Below are positions 8,358 to 17,030 of a stretch of DNA of 64,000 nucleotides, in pieces (positions within the stretch are counted from its first letter, which is position 1; every line of letters starts with the position of its first letter). The notes beneath the pieces were generated by a model that was given only the letters and a program-made list of their open reading frames with translations, searched no databases and was not told the origin of the DNA. A program made the position numbers and the translations under genes. The stretch spans positions 186,001-250,000 of the forward strand of contig CAWAOM010000002.1 of the NCBI GenBank assembly GCA_963783695.1, in the 5' to 3' direction. The stretch comes from BM003 sp963783695. GTDB lineage: Bacteria; Pseudomonadota; Gammaproteobacteria; Steroidobacterales; BM003.

Positions 8358-10570
8358 AGCAGCTCATTAACCGTGTCTTGCTGGTCGGGGGCAGCGTCGT
8401 CTGGCTGAGTTCGCTGCTGTTGCTTGCGCAAACGGTCGAAAACACCGGCGACTTCGAGCGTCTGCACAACTGGATACTCCTGCTCAATGCCATCGGTGTG
8501 CTGCTGCTGCTCGTGTTGATCAGCGGCAACATCTATCGACTGGTGCGCGACTATCGCAAACATGTGCTCGGTTCGCGGCTCAAAGCGCGCATGGTCTCCA
8601 TGTTCGTGCTGCTGGCCGTCGTGCCGTTGTTGCTGGTTTATTACTTTTCGGTCCAGTTTCTCAATCGCGGCATCGACAGCTGGTTTCAGCTGGAGGTAGA
8701 AGCCGGATTCCGCAACGCGCTCGATCTAAGCCGGGTGTCGCTGGAACTGCGAAAGCGCGAGTACATGGAACGTACCGCCGACATCGCGGAGCAGCTCTCG
8801 GGGTGGCCGGACCGCGAGCTGGTCACCGAGCTGGGTTTGCTGCGCAGGGAGAACGGCGCCAGTGAAGTCAGCGTTATCGGGCAGAACCGGCGTATCGTCG
8901 CGACTTCGTCGGACCGCCCGGCCGAGGTTGTGCCGACGTCCCCGTCCGAAGAAGTGATGTTCCAGATCCGTCAGGGGAATCACTACGTCAGCGTCGAGCA
9001 TCCGCCCGGCGGAGGCTATATCGTGCGCACCGCGGTCCCGCTTTCGATACAGTCGCCGCTCGATGAGCAACGCCTGGTTCTGGTGCAGTATCCGGTCGCC
9101 GAACGTCTCAGTGCATTGGCGGATGCCGTGCAGGCGGCCTATATCGAATACAACGAGCTCGCCTACCTGCGCGAACCGCTCAAACTCAGTTTCACGCTGA
9201 CCTTGACGCTGGTGCTGTTGCTGGCTTTGCTTGGTGCTGTGTACGGGGCGTTTTTTCTTTCCAACCGGCTGGTACAACCGGTTTTCGATCTTGTCGCCGG
9301 AACGCGCGCGGTAGCCAAGGGTGATTTCGATACGCTGCTGCCGCTGCCGGCTCAGGACGAACTCGGTTTCCTCGTTAATTCATTCAATGACATGACCAAG
9401 CGGCTCGGCCGTGCCCGCGAGGATGCCAGCCGCAGTCAGCAGCAGGTGGAAAACGAGCGCGCACGCCTTGCCGTGATACTTGCGCGATTATCCACCGGCG
9501 TAGTTTCGTTCGATCGCGAGATGAGAGTGCGTACCGCAAACGAGGCGGCCGGGACCATTCTCGGTGTCGATCTCGCCAGCCGCATCGGCGAATCGATGAC
9601 CGAACTCGCTGACGAGCGGCCGCTGCTGCAACAGTTCCTTGAGATCGCTGGCAGTCATATCGCGGCCGGCCAGACCGAGTGGCGCGAACAGATCCTGTTG
9701 CGGGGCGAAGTCGGGCGCCGGGTGCTGATGTGCGCCTGCACCGCATTACCCGGCGAAAACGACGATGGCGGCGGTTACGTCGTCGTGTTCGACGATATTA
9801 CCGGGCTGCTGCAGGCGCAGCGGGATGCCGCCTGGGGTGAGGTGGCGCGCAGACTGGCGCATGAAATCAAGAACCCGTTGACGCCGATACAGCTGTCGGC
9901 CGAGCGTTTACGGCGGCGCTATTTGCCTGAAATGGAAATCGATGAGTCGCAGATCCTGGATCGCGCCACACACACGATCATTCACCAGGTCGAGGCAATG
10001 AAGGAAATGGTCGACGCGTTCAGAGACTATGCGCGGGCGCCGGATCTCGAACTGGGGAGCATCAATCTGAACCAGCTGGTGTCGGAAGTTGCCGATCTGT
10101 ATCGCTCCAGGGAACTGGGCATTGCGCTGAAACTGAACCTCGATCCCTCCATTGAACGGATCGAGGCGGATCCGGTGCGTTTGCGGCAGATCCTGCACAA
10201 CCTCGTCCGCAATTCGCAGGAAGCGCTGGAAGGGCGCGAGCAGGGGTTCGTTGAAATTTCGACCCGCAAGGTCGATGTCGGCGATTACGTCACGGTAGAA
10301 ATCGCTGTCGAGGACGATGGACCCGGATTTGCCGTGGATGATATTGCGCGCATATTCGATCCCTATGTAACGAGCAAACCCAAGGGCACCGGTCTCGGGC
10401 TTGCGATCGTGAAAAAGCTGGTCGAGGAGCATGGCGGCCATATCGACGCCAGCAACCGCAGCGAGGGCGGCGCACGGGTGGAAGTGCGTTTACCGGTCAA
10501 CGACAAGGCGCGTAGCGCGATGCTGTTACAGAGCGCGCGGGCCGTAGAAGGCAGGAGAAAGCTCGCATGA
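8339..10570 (+). CDS. ntrY: NtrY-like membrane sensor histidine kinase
   Basis: 743 residues. Two N-terminal membrane helices (about 20–45 and 85–110), a periplasmic stretch, a third helix near 285–315 (LTLTLVLLLALLGAVYGAFF), then HAMP, a PAS-like domain, HisKA with the phospho-acceptor in RRLAHEIKNPLTPIQLSAERL (His at about residue 507) and a HATPase with EDDGPGFA and GTGLGLAIV. This is the NtrY layout. ATG 8339 (MAFKSLKQL) is preferred over 8297, which lies deeper inside the DUF4390 gene. Its stop overlaps the start of the regulator by 4 bases (ATGA). The signal is unknown; NtrY family kinases are linked to nitrogen, redox or envelope control. Confidence 0.9.
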   Translation: MAFKSLKQLINRVLLVGGSVVWLSSLLLLAQTVENTGDFERLHNWILLLNAIGVLLLLVLISGNIYRLVRDYRKHVLGSRLKARMVSMFVLLAVVPLLLVYYFSVQFLNRGIDSWFQLEVEAGFRNALDLSRVSLELRKREYMERTADIAEQLSGWPDRELVTELGLLRRENGASEVSVIGQNRRIVATSSDRPAEVVPTSPSEEVMFQIRQGNHYVSVEHPPGGGYIVRTAVPLSIQSPLDEQRLVLVQYPVAERLSALADAVQAAYIEYNELAYLREPLKLSFTLTLTLVLLLALLGAVYGAFFLSNRLVQPVFDLVAGTRAVAKGDFDTLLPLPAQDELGFLVNSFNDMTKRLGRAREDASRSQQQVENERARLAVILARLSTGVVSFDREMRVRTANEAAGTILGVDLASRIGESMTELADERPLLQQFLEIAGSHIAAGQTEWREQILLRGEVGRRVLMCACTALPGENDDGGGYVVVFDDITGLLQAQRDAAWGEVARRLAHEIKNPLTPIQLSAERLRRRYLPEMEIDESQILDRATHTIIHQVEAMKEMVDAFRDYARAPDLELGSINLNQLVSEVADLYRSRELGIALKLNLDPSIERIEADPVRLRQILHNLVRNSQEALEGREQGFVEISTRKVDVGDYVTVEIAVEDDGPGFAVDDIARIFDPYVTSKPKGTGLGLAIVKKLVEEHGGHIDASNRSEGGARVEVRLPVNDKARSAMLLQSARAVEGRRKLA

Positions 10571-11934
10571 GCACAGCCACCGTACTGGTCGTCGACGACG
10601 AAGCCGACATCCGCGGATTGCTGGAGGAGATTCTCACCGAAGAGGGTTTTTCGGTGCGGGTTGCCGCCGATGCGGCAGAGGCGCGTCGACAATACGAAGA
10701 AAGCACGCCCGATCTTGTCCTGCTCGATATCTGGATGCCGGATACAGACGGGATTACATTGCTGCGGGAATGGTCACAGGGAGGCCGGCTCGATAGTGCG
10801 ATTGTAATGATGTCGGGTCATGGCACTGTGGAAACCGCGGTTGAGGCTACCCGGCTCGGGGCGGTGGATTTCGTCGAGAAACCGCTGTCGCTGGCCAAGC
10901 TTTTACGAACGGTACAGCAGGCACTCGAGGGCGGGCCAGGCGGACGCCCGGCGCGCGGCCGTCAACTCGTCCCGCCGATGGTCGAGCCAATTGGCAAGAG
11001 CGCCGTCATGCACGCCCTGCGCGAGGATGTGAAACAGGTCGCTCCACATGACGCGCCGGTTCTTTTTGTCGGTGAGCCCGGTACCGGGCGAGAAGCATTT
11101 GCACGTTATTTGCACAGTCTGAGCACGCGTACATCGGGCCCTTTTGTTGCCCTGGTCGCGAGTGGTTTGAGCGATTCCAATGCCGAAAACCAGCTGCTTG
11201 GCAGCGAGAGCCGGGAAAGCGTGGATGCGGGTTCACTGGAACGTGCCCGTGGCGGTGTGTTGTACATCAGCGAACTCGAGGATTTGTGTGACACCGCCCA
11301 ATCCGTTTTGCTCGGAGCACTGGAGCGAGGCAGCTTCGTACGCAAGAACGGCGCGACAGCTATTCGTCTCGATGTGCGTGTCGTCAGTTCCGCGGGCCCC
11401 GGCATTGAGCAGAATGCGAGCGGCAAGGTGCGCCAGGACCTGCTGTCGCTGATCAATGTCGTCAGTCTTCGGGTTCCGCCGTTGCGTGAATATGCCGAGG
11501 ACGTACCGGAGTTATTGCGCTACTACGTCGACAAGCTTGTCGATATGGAGGGGCTGCCGTATCGCCGTTTCAGCGTTGCGGCGCAGAATCGACTGCGCAA
11601 TTATCCGTGGCCAGGCAATGTTCGCGATCTGAAAAACATGGTGCATCGACTGCTGATGCTCGATAACGGCGAAGTGATTACGCTCGAGGAGGTCGAGACA
11701 CAGCTGGCAGCGGCACCGACGGTCGACGAGCCGCTGGTCAAGCAGGATTTACTCGCGCTGCCGTTGCGCGAAGCGCGCGAACAGTTCGAGCGGGCGTACT
11801 TGCAACAGCAACTCATCCTGTGTGGTGGCAAAGTCGGGCAACTGGCGAAACGCGTGGGAATGGAACGCACTCATCTGTACCGAAAACTGCGTTCGCTCGG
11901 CGTCGATTTCCGTCAGGCCGGCGGTGACGAGTAG
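10567..11934 (+). CDS. ntrX: NtrX-like response regulator with degenerate AAA+ domain
   Basis: 455 residues: receiver domain (VLVVDDEADIRGLLEE; phospho-Asp in LVLLDIWMPDTDG), a central AAA+-like region, and a Fis-type helix-turn-helix (LAKRVGMERTHLYRKLRSLG). The central domain is unusual. Walker A reads GEPGTGREAFA, with Arg in place of the catalytic Lys; the GAFTGA loop that touches sigma-54 is absent (the region reads LGSESRESVDAGSLERARGG); and the Walker B acidic pair is altered (VLYISELEDL). It therefore probably does not drive sigma-54 promoters and may act as an ordinary DNA-binding regulator, as reported for some NtrC/NtrX relatives. Overlaps ntrY by 4 bases. Confidence 0.88.
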   Translation: MSTATVLVVDDEADIRGLLEEILTEEGFSVRVAADAAEARRQYEESTPDLVLLDIWMPDTDGITLLREWSQGGRLDSAIVMMSGHGTVETAVEATRLGAVDFVEKPLSLAKLLRTVQQALEGGPGGRPARGRQLVPPMVEPIGKSAVMHALREDVKQVAPHDAPVLFVGEPGTGREAFARYLHSLSTRTSGPFVALVASGLSDSNAENQLLGSESRESVDAGSLERARGGVLYISELEDLCDTAQSVLLGALERGSFVRKNGATAIRLDVRVVSSAGPGIEQNASGKVRQDLLSLINVVSLRVPPLREYAEDVPELLRYYVDKLVDMEGLPYRRFSVAAQNRLRNYPWPGNVRDLKNMVHRLLMLDNGEVITLEEVETQLAAAPTVDEPLVKQDLLALPLREAREQFERAYLQQQLILCGGKVGQLAKRVGMERTHLYRKLRSLGVDFRQAGGDE

Positions 11935-11955
11935 CGCGGCGGCGGGCGCTACTCG
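11928..11955. other. Hairpin spanning convergent stop codons
   Basis: CGAGTAGCGC (11928–11937) pairs perfectly with GCGCTACTCG (11946–11955) across an 8-base loop. It covers the stop codon of the ntrX-like gene and the end of the convergent SPOR gene. No T-run is present; it may protect both 3' ends or aid factor-dependent termination. Confidence 0.5.
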
Positions 11956-12521
11956 CTCATCCTGATCACCAGCGCATCGATATCGGCCTCGGACAGGCGC
12001 CGTTGCATCTCCTTCGCACTGCCCGCGTCATAGACGGGGCCAATCCTGACCCGATGAAACGTATCCGCATCGATAGATACTTTCTGGATCCTGGCTTCGA
12101 TACCGATTAGCGCCAACTGCGCCTTGCGCCGGTCCGCGTCGGTATAGTTTTTAAAAGACCCCGCCTGCAGCACGAACTTCCCGGGTGGTCCCGGGTTCGC
12201 CCCCGGGGTGCTTTTGTCGACTGCTTCGCGTTCGGGCAGGACCACTTCCTCGTAGGTCGGGACTTCGAGGTTTCGCAGCTTGTCATAGAAATCGTAATGC
12301 CCCGCGCTATCCTCCGGTTGCGTTTCTATCTCCACGCTGGCCGGTGCAGGCGTGTTGATACTGGAGCGCGGACCCACAGGTGCATTGAGACTGCGGCGGT
12401 CGGTCAGGTACACGGCGAGGGCAACAGCAAGGCCAATTGCCAGCCCGTACATCATCCATATCCAGCCCGGGGCCTGCTGCTGGCGGCGCCGGGCTGGTCG
12501 CTTCCTGGTCTGCCGGGCCAT
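11949..12521 (-). CDS. FtsN-like SPOR-domain membrane protein
   Basis: 190 residues. A basic N-terminus (KRPARRRQQQ), one membrane helix (WIWMMYGLAIGLAVALAVYL), a variable linker and a C-terminal SPOR domain (about residues 112–188, beginning GKFVLQAGSFKNYTDADRRK). SPOR domains bind denuded septal peptidoglycan, so the protein probably acts at the division site like FtsN. It starts 3 bases after the argS stop codon; the order priA–argS–SPOR protein is the same as I recall in Pseudomonas. FtsN is the likely identity, but FtsN proteins are poorly conserved, so no symbol is given. Confidence 0.87.
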   Translation of the reverse strand: MARQTRKRPARRRQQQAPGWIWMMYGLAIGLAVALAVYLTDRRSLNAPVGPRSSINTPAPASVEIETQPEDSAGHYDFYDKLRNLEVPTYEEVVLPEREAVDKSTPGANPGPPGKFVLQAGSFKNYTDADRRKAQLALIGIEARIQKVSIDADTFHRVRIGPVYDAGSAKEMQRRLSEADIDALVIRMSE

Positions 12522-12524
12522 CGC

Positions 12525-14282
12525 CTACATCTGCTCCGGAGCCGATACGCCGAGCAGCCCGAGCCCGTTGCGAATAACCTGCTGCACGCCGAGCACGAGG
12601 CTGAGCCGGGCGTCGCGCAGGGCATCGTCCTCTACCAGGAAGGTATGGGCGTTGTAGTAGGTATGAAATTCGTTGGCCAGATCGCGCAGGTAGTGCACCA
12701 GCGTATGGGGCGCGCGCGTTGCCGCTGCCTGCTCAATGACCTCGGGATAACGGCTGAGCGAAGTCAGGAGCGCGCGCTCGTGTGCCTCCACCAGTGTCTC
12801 CAGGCTGGCGCGTCCTCTTTCCGCGTCGAATTGCAGCGACTTCTCCTGTAGCTGACGCATCACGCTCTCGACCCGGGCATGGGCATACTGGATGTAGTAG
12901 ACCGGGTTGTCGGCGCTGCGCGACTTGGCCAGTTCGAGATCGAAATCGAGATGCTGGTCCTGCGATCGCATGACATAGAAAAACCGGCACGCATCGTTGC
13001 CGACTTCGTTGCGTAACTGGCGCAGGCTGATGAATTCACCGGAGCGGGTCGACATCTGCATTTTTTGCCCACCGCGATACAGCGTCACGAACTGTACGAG
13101 CTTTACTTCGAGCGCATCGCCGGGTTCGCCCATGGCCTCGAGGCCGGCGCGGACACGGGTCACATAGCCATGGTGGTCCGAGCCGAGCACATCCAGCAGC
13201 AGGTCGAATCCGCGCTCGCGTTTTTGCAGGTGATAGGCGATGTCGGAGGCGAAGTAGGTGGTGTGGCCGTTTTCCCGCACCACGACGCGGTCTTTCTCAT
13301 CGCCATAATCGGTTGCGCGAAACCAGGTGGCGCCGTCGCGCAGGTAAAGCTTGCCATGGGCCTCGAGTTTTTCCAGCGCACGCGCGATAGCACCGCCCTC
13401 GGCAAGGCTGAGTTCGGAATACCAGGTGTCGAACTCGACGCCAAATTCACCGAGGTCCTCGCGTATGTCCGCGAGTATTCCGGATAGCGCGAAATCTACA
13501 ACCGCGCGAAAACCTTCGTCGCCGAGCAGGTCGCGCGCGCGATCTATCAGCGCGTCGATATGTGCTTCTTTGTCGCCCTCCGGGGCATCGGCAGGCAGGC
13601 CGGACATCAACGCGGCCGCATCGCGCTGCAGAGAGGTGTCATCCTTGTCCGCCAGCGCAGCGGCGATGTCGCTGATATAGCTGCCGCGATAGGCATTCGC
13701 CGGAAATACGATTTCCTCTCCGAGCGCCTCCAGGTAGCGCAGCCAGACACTGACACCAAGAATGTTCATTTGCCGGCCGGCGTCATTGACGTAGTATTCG
13801 CGTTCGACGACATAGCCGGTTGCATCGAGCAGGTTCGACAGCGTTGCGCCATACGCGGCATGACGGCCATGACCTACATGCAGCGGTCCGGTTGGATTGG
13901 CCGACACAAACTCGACCAGCACTTTTTCACCCTTGCCCAGATCGCTGCGGCCGTACGCTGCACCGCGGTCGAGAGTCTCTAACAGCGCGGCATGAAACGC
14001 CCGCGGTGCGAGGCGAAAATTGATAAAGCCCGGGCCGGCGATGTCGGTTGCGGCAATCAAGTCGTTCGCCGGCAGATTGCTGACGATGGCCTCGGCGATT
14101 TCGCGCGGATTGCGCCGCGCGGGCTTTGCCAGCGTCATGGCGACATTACAGGCGAGGTCACCGTGACGCGGATCACGGGTACGCTCCACCATGACCGTTG
14201 CCGGCAGCTCCACGTTTTCCAGCAGGCCGTCAGCCAGTTGTTGCAGTGACGCCAGGACGAGTCGTTCTATCTGGTGTTTCAT
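12525..14282 (-). CDS. argS: Arginyl-tRNA synthetase
   Basis: Class I synthetase of 585 residues. The HIGH signature appears as NPTGPLHVGHGRHAAYG (about residue 130), and the KMSK region is degenerate as KMQMSTRSGEF, normal for ArgRS. The N-terminal additional domain (tRNA D-loop recognition) and the C-terminal DALR anticodon-binding domain (ending VLGVQQVIRNGLGLLGVSAPEQM) are present. It sits between priA (73-base gap) and the SPOR gene (3-base gap). Confidence 0.97.
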   Translation of the reverse strand: MKHQIERLVLASLQQLADGLLENVELPATVMVERTRDPRHGDLACNVAMTLAKPARRNPREIAEAIVSNLPANDLIAATDIAGPGFINFRLAPRAFHAALLETLDRGAAYGRSDLGKGEKVLVEFVSANPTGPLHVGHGRHAAYGATLSNLLDATGYVVEREYYVNDAGRQMNILGVSVWLRYLEALGEEIVFPANAYRGSYISDIAAALADKDDTSLQRDAAALMSGLPADAPEGDKEAHIDALIDRARDLLGDEGFRAVVDFALSGILADIREDLGEFGVEFDTWYSELSLAEGGAIARALEKLEAHGKLYLRDGATWFRATDYGDEKDRVVVRENGHTTYFASDIAYHLQKRERGFDLLLDVLGSDHHGYVTRVRAGLEAMGEPGDALEVKLVQFVTLYRGGQKMQMSTRSGEFISLRQLRNEVGNDACRFFYVMRSQDQHLDFDLELAKSRSADNPVYYIQYAHARVESVMRQLQEKSLQFDAERGRASLETLVEAHERALLTSLSRYPEVIEQAAATRAPHTLVHYLRDLANEFHTYYNAHTFLVEDDALRDARLSLVLGVQQVIRNGLGLLGVSAPEQM

Positions 14283-14355
14283 TTTAAGACCGGATGGCCG
14301 TGCGAAAAGACCGCATAGTCTAGCCCAATGCCGCCCATTTCAGCAGCCGTGGGGA

Positions 14356-16548
14356 TCAAAACAGTTCTCCTGGGTCAACGTCGACGGCCCAGCGTACTTT
14401 CCTGGCCTCCGGCAGCTTTGCGAGCTGCTCGACCCACGGGCGCAGCAGCGACTGCAGCGGGCCGCGGCCATTTGCCTGCACCAGCAACTGCGCGCGAAAC
14501 CGGCCGGCTCGCCTCTGCATCGGTGCCGGCGCCGGTCCGAGCAGCGTCACAGGCAATGCGAACTGCTCGGCATTTGCGCGCGCGACGCGGAGAAAATTGA
14601 GCGGTGCTTCCATCGTGCTGGCTTCGGCCCTCAGCAGGGCGAGGTGGGTAAACGGCGGCCATGCAGCTTCCTTGCGTTCGCTGAGCGCGGCTTCGGCGAA
14701 ACCGCTATACCCCCCGCTGAGCAAGCGCTGCAGCAACGGATGGTCCGGGTACTGCGACTGCAACAACACCTCGCCAGGTTTATCGGCACGTCCGGCGCGC
14801 CCGGCAACCTGAAGTATGGTCTGAGCGAGCCTCTCGCTGGCGCGCAGGTCAGTGCCGAATAATCCTTGGTCGGCATTCAGAATCCCGACCAGTGTGACGT
14901 TGGGGAAATCGTGGCCCTTGGTCAGCATTTGCGTTCCGATCAGGATTCGCGCCGTACCGCTGCGCACGGCGGCGAGTCTCTCCTCGAGTGCGCCACGGCG
15001 TTGCACGCTGTCGCGATCGATCCGCACTATCGGCTCGTCGGGGAAAAGCCGCGAAAGGGTTTCCTCGATCCGTTGCGTCCCCTCCCCGACCGGGTGCAGC
15101 TCGGCGGCGCACTCCGGGCAGGCGTCGACCAGCGCTGCCGTGGCACCGCAATGATGACAGCGCAACTGGCGCACCTCGCGGTGCAGCGTCATATGCGAAT
15201 CACAGCGACGGCAAGCGGCAATCCAGCCACAGCCGCCGCAGAACAGCGCCGGCGCATAGCCTCTCCGGTTCAGATACAGCAACACCTGGTTGCCACGCTT
15301 GAGATGCTGCTGCATCGCGAATACCAGTGGCGTTGACAAGCCGTTGTTCGCTGCATGGTGTTTGAGATCGACCGTTTTTATTGGTGGCGTGACCGCGCTG
15401 CCCGGCCGGTGCGGCAGCTCGAGTTGGACGTAGCGGCCTTCGCGCACGTTGTAAATTGACTCGAGAGAAGGGGTTGCCGACCCGAGTACGACAGGGGCGT
15501 CGGCATGACGACCGCGCAGGACCGCGAGGTCGCGCGCCGAATAGCGAAACCCGTCCTGCTGTTTGAACGACGCATCGTGCTCCTCGTCGACTACGATCAG
15601 GGCGAGATTGGACAGCGGGGCGAAGATTGCCGAGCGCGTACCGAGAATAACCGTCGCCGTACCGCTGCGGGCGTCGCGCCAGGCCGCCAGCCTTTTGCTG
15701 TCCGCAAGCCCGGAATGCAGCAGTGCCATTGGCAAACCGAGGCGGAGGCGAAACCGCTCTACCAATTGTGGTGTCAGTCCGATCTCGGGTACCAGAACCA
15801 GGGTCTGCCCACCGCGCGCCGCCGCCGCGCGCGCGGCTTCGAGATAGACTTCCGTCTTGCCACTGCCGGTGACGCCGAATAACAGAAACGGCGAGAACGT
15901 CCCGAGGCCGCGCGCAATCGACGCAACCGCGTTTTGCTGGGCCGGGGTTAGTTGCGGTCCGGCCACCGGCGCCGGCTGCGGCGGGTCCGGCGAGCCCTCC
16001 CAGGCAAAATCCTCGATCCAGTTTTTTTGCCGCAGACGTTTGAGCGTATCCCGCCAGCTGCCGCCCAGTGAGGCCAGATCCGCTTTCTCGCAGCTACTGC
16101 CGCACTCCCGCAGAAACGTCAGCATCCGCGCTTGTGCCGGAGAGCGGCGGCTGATTGCAGCGGGGTCGATACCCGAGCCCAAACAAGTCAGGCGCACCGC
16201 GGCAGCTGGCTCCTCCGACGCACGTCCGCGGCGCAGCGCGGCGGGAAGCGCTGCCATTAACACCTCGCCGATCGGGTGCTGGTAGTAGCGCGATGCCCAG
16301 CACAGCAGCTCCAGCAATTCCGGGTCGAGCACCGGATCGGTGTCGATGACTGAGAGTGCCCGACGCAGCTTATGCTGCGGAAACTGCGAATCTGCTGCTG
16401 TTTCAACGAGGATGCCGACCTGCTTGCGGGAGCCAAATGGGACGAGAATCCGGACTCCGGGCCGAAGCGTATGGGCCGCGCTGTCTTGCGGCGGCAGGTA
16501 GTCGAACAGCCGCCTTAGCGGGGCATTCAGGGCGATCTTCAGGACCAT
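14356..16548 (-). CDS. priA: Primosomal replication helicase PriA
   Basis: Restarts stalled replication forks by 3'–5' helicase activity and loading of the DnaB helicase. Start at 16548 gives MVLKIALNAPLRRLFDYLPP, the conserved N-terminal DNA-binding start; the upstream ATG at 16587 adds unconserved residues. Helicase motifs: GVTGSGKTE (Walker A, about residue 226) and DEEHDASFKQ (Walker B). The zinc-binding Cys cluster (CGGCGWIAACRRC … LRCHHCG … CPEC) lies at about residues 430–480. 730 residues is the normal length. Three DnaA-box-like sites begin only 30 bases upstream of the start. Confidence 0.96.
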   Translation of the reverse strand: MVLKIALNAPLRRLFDYLPPQDSAAHTLRPGVRILVPFGSRKQVGILVETAADSQFPQHKLRRALSVIDTDPVLDPELLELLCWASRYYQHPIGEVLMAALPAALRRGRASEEPAAAVRLTCLGSGIDPAAISRRSPAQARMLTFLRECGSSCEKADLASLGGSWRDTLKRLRQKNWIEDFAWEGSPDPPQPAPVAGPQLTPAQQNAVASIARGLGTFSPFLLFGVTGSGKTEVYLEAARAAAARGGQTLVLVPEIGLTPQLVERFRLRLGLPMALLHSGLADSKRLAAWRDARSGTATVILGTRSAIFAPLSNLALIVVDEEHDASFKQQDGFRYSARDLAVLRGRHADAPVVLGSATPSLESIYNVREGRYVQLELPHRPGSAVTPPIKTVDLKHHAANNGLSTPLVFAMQQHLKRGNQVLLYLNRRGYAPALFCGGCGWIAACRRCDSHMTLHREVRQLRCHHCGATAALVDACPECAAELHPVGEGTQRIEETLSRLFPDEPIVRIDRDSVQRRGALEERLAAVRSGTARILIGTQMLTKGHDFPNVTLVGILNADQGLFGTDLRASERLAQTILQVAGRAGRADKPGEVLLQSQYPDHPLLQRLLSGGYSGFAEAALSERKEAAWPPFTHLALLRAEASTMEAPLNFLRVARANAEQFALPVTLLGPAPAPMQRRAGRFRAQLLVQANGRGPLQSLLRPWVEQLAKLPEARKVRWAVDVDPGELF

Positions 16549-16577
16549 ATTTGCCCTGGCGTGCAATGCAGCATGAG

Positions 16578-16782
16578 TTGTCCACAAGGGTTGTGGATAA
16601 ATCTGTGGATGAGTTGCCTCCTGCCGCCCGTGTCAGGATTGCAACAATGTCCGGCCGATGCCTGTGACGGCGAGATGTTGTGAGGAATTTCTTTCATTAA
16701 TCAATTAGTTAGAAAATTTTCGGCGTCGTGCTGCATGATTTTGTCTATGCTTCGTCGAGATCACCATCTGGACTGTGTATAA
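16578..16782. promoter_or_regulatory. DnaA-box cluster with AT-rich block (candidate origin-like region)
   Basis: The 482-base spacer between priA and the sigma-factor gene contains four 9-mers fitting TTATNCACA with at most one mismatch: TTGTCCACA (16578–16586, plus), TTATCCACA (16592–16600, minus, perfect), TCATCCACA (16604–16612, minus) and TTATACACA (16774–16782, minus, perfect). Between the third and fourth lies an AT-rich block, about 16681–16720, strongly contrasting with the GC-rich surroundings. DnaA boxes beside an AT-rich unwinding element are the hallmark of oriC. No dnaA, dnaN, gyrB or gidA gene is in the window, so this could instead be a DnaA-regulated promoter for priA or a titration site. 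Confidence 0.5.
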
Positions 16783-16890
16783 GCCGATTGCCCGGGTGGC
16801 TGTCAACCGCGATGTGAGCGGGCCGTTAAAGGATAGGAGTGTGACGCTTCGACGAGCAGGGGGGAAGGGTTGGAATCCTCGGAAAAGATT

Positions 16891-16920
16891 TTGACAGAGT
16901 GCTGCTGCCGCACGGACTAT
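16891..16920 (+). promoter_or_regulatory. Possible promoter for the ECF sigma operon
   Basis: A perfect −35 hexamer TTGACA (16891–16896) is followed 18 bases later by GACTAT (16915–16920), a poor −10. It lies upstream of the preferred sigma-factor start at 17031. Weak evidence only. Confidence 0.25.
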
Positions 16921-17030
16921 GTAGTGAGGTGCCGGTTTTGCCCGGGCACGGCGAATTGACGCTGCCCGGCGCCGGTGTGCGGCGTCGCGGATACGGCGCG
17001 GAGGAGTCATTACTGCATCAGGCGGCGCAA

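Noticed and set aside
10567..11934. NtrX-like gene as a pseudogene
   Set aside because: The frame is intact with good receiver and helix-turn-helix domains; a functional change is more likely than decay.
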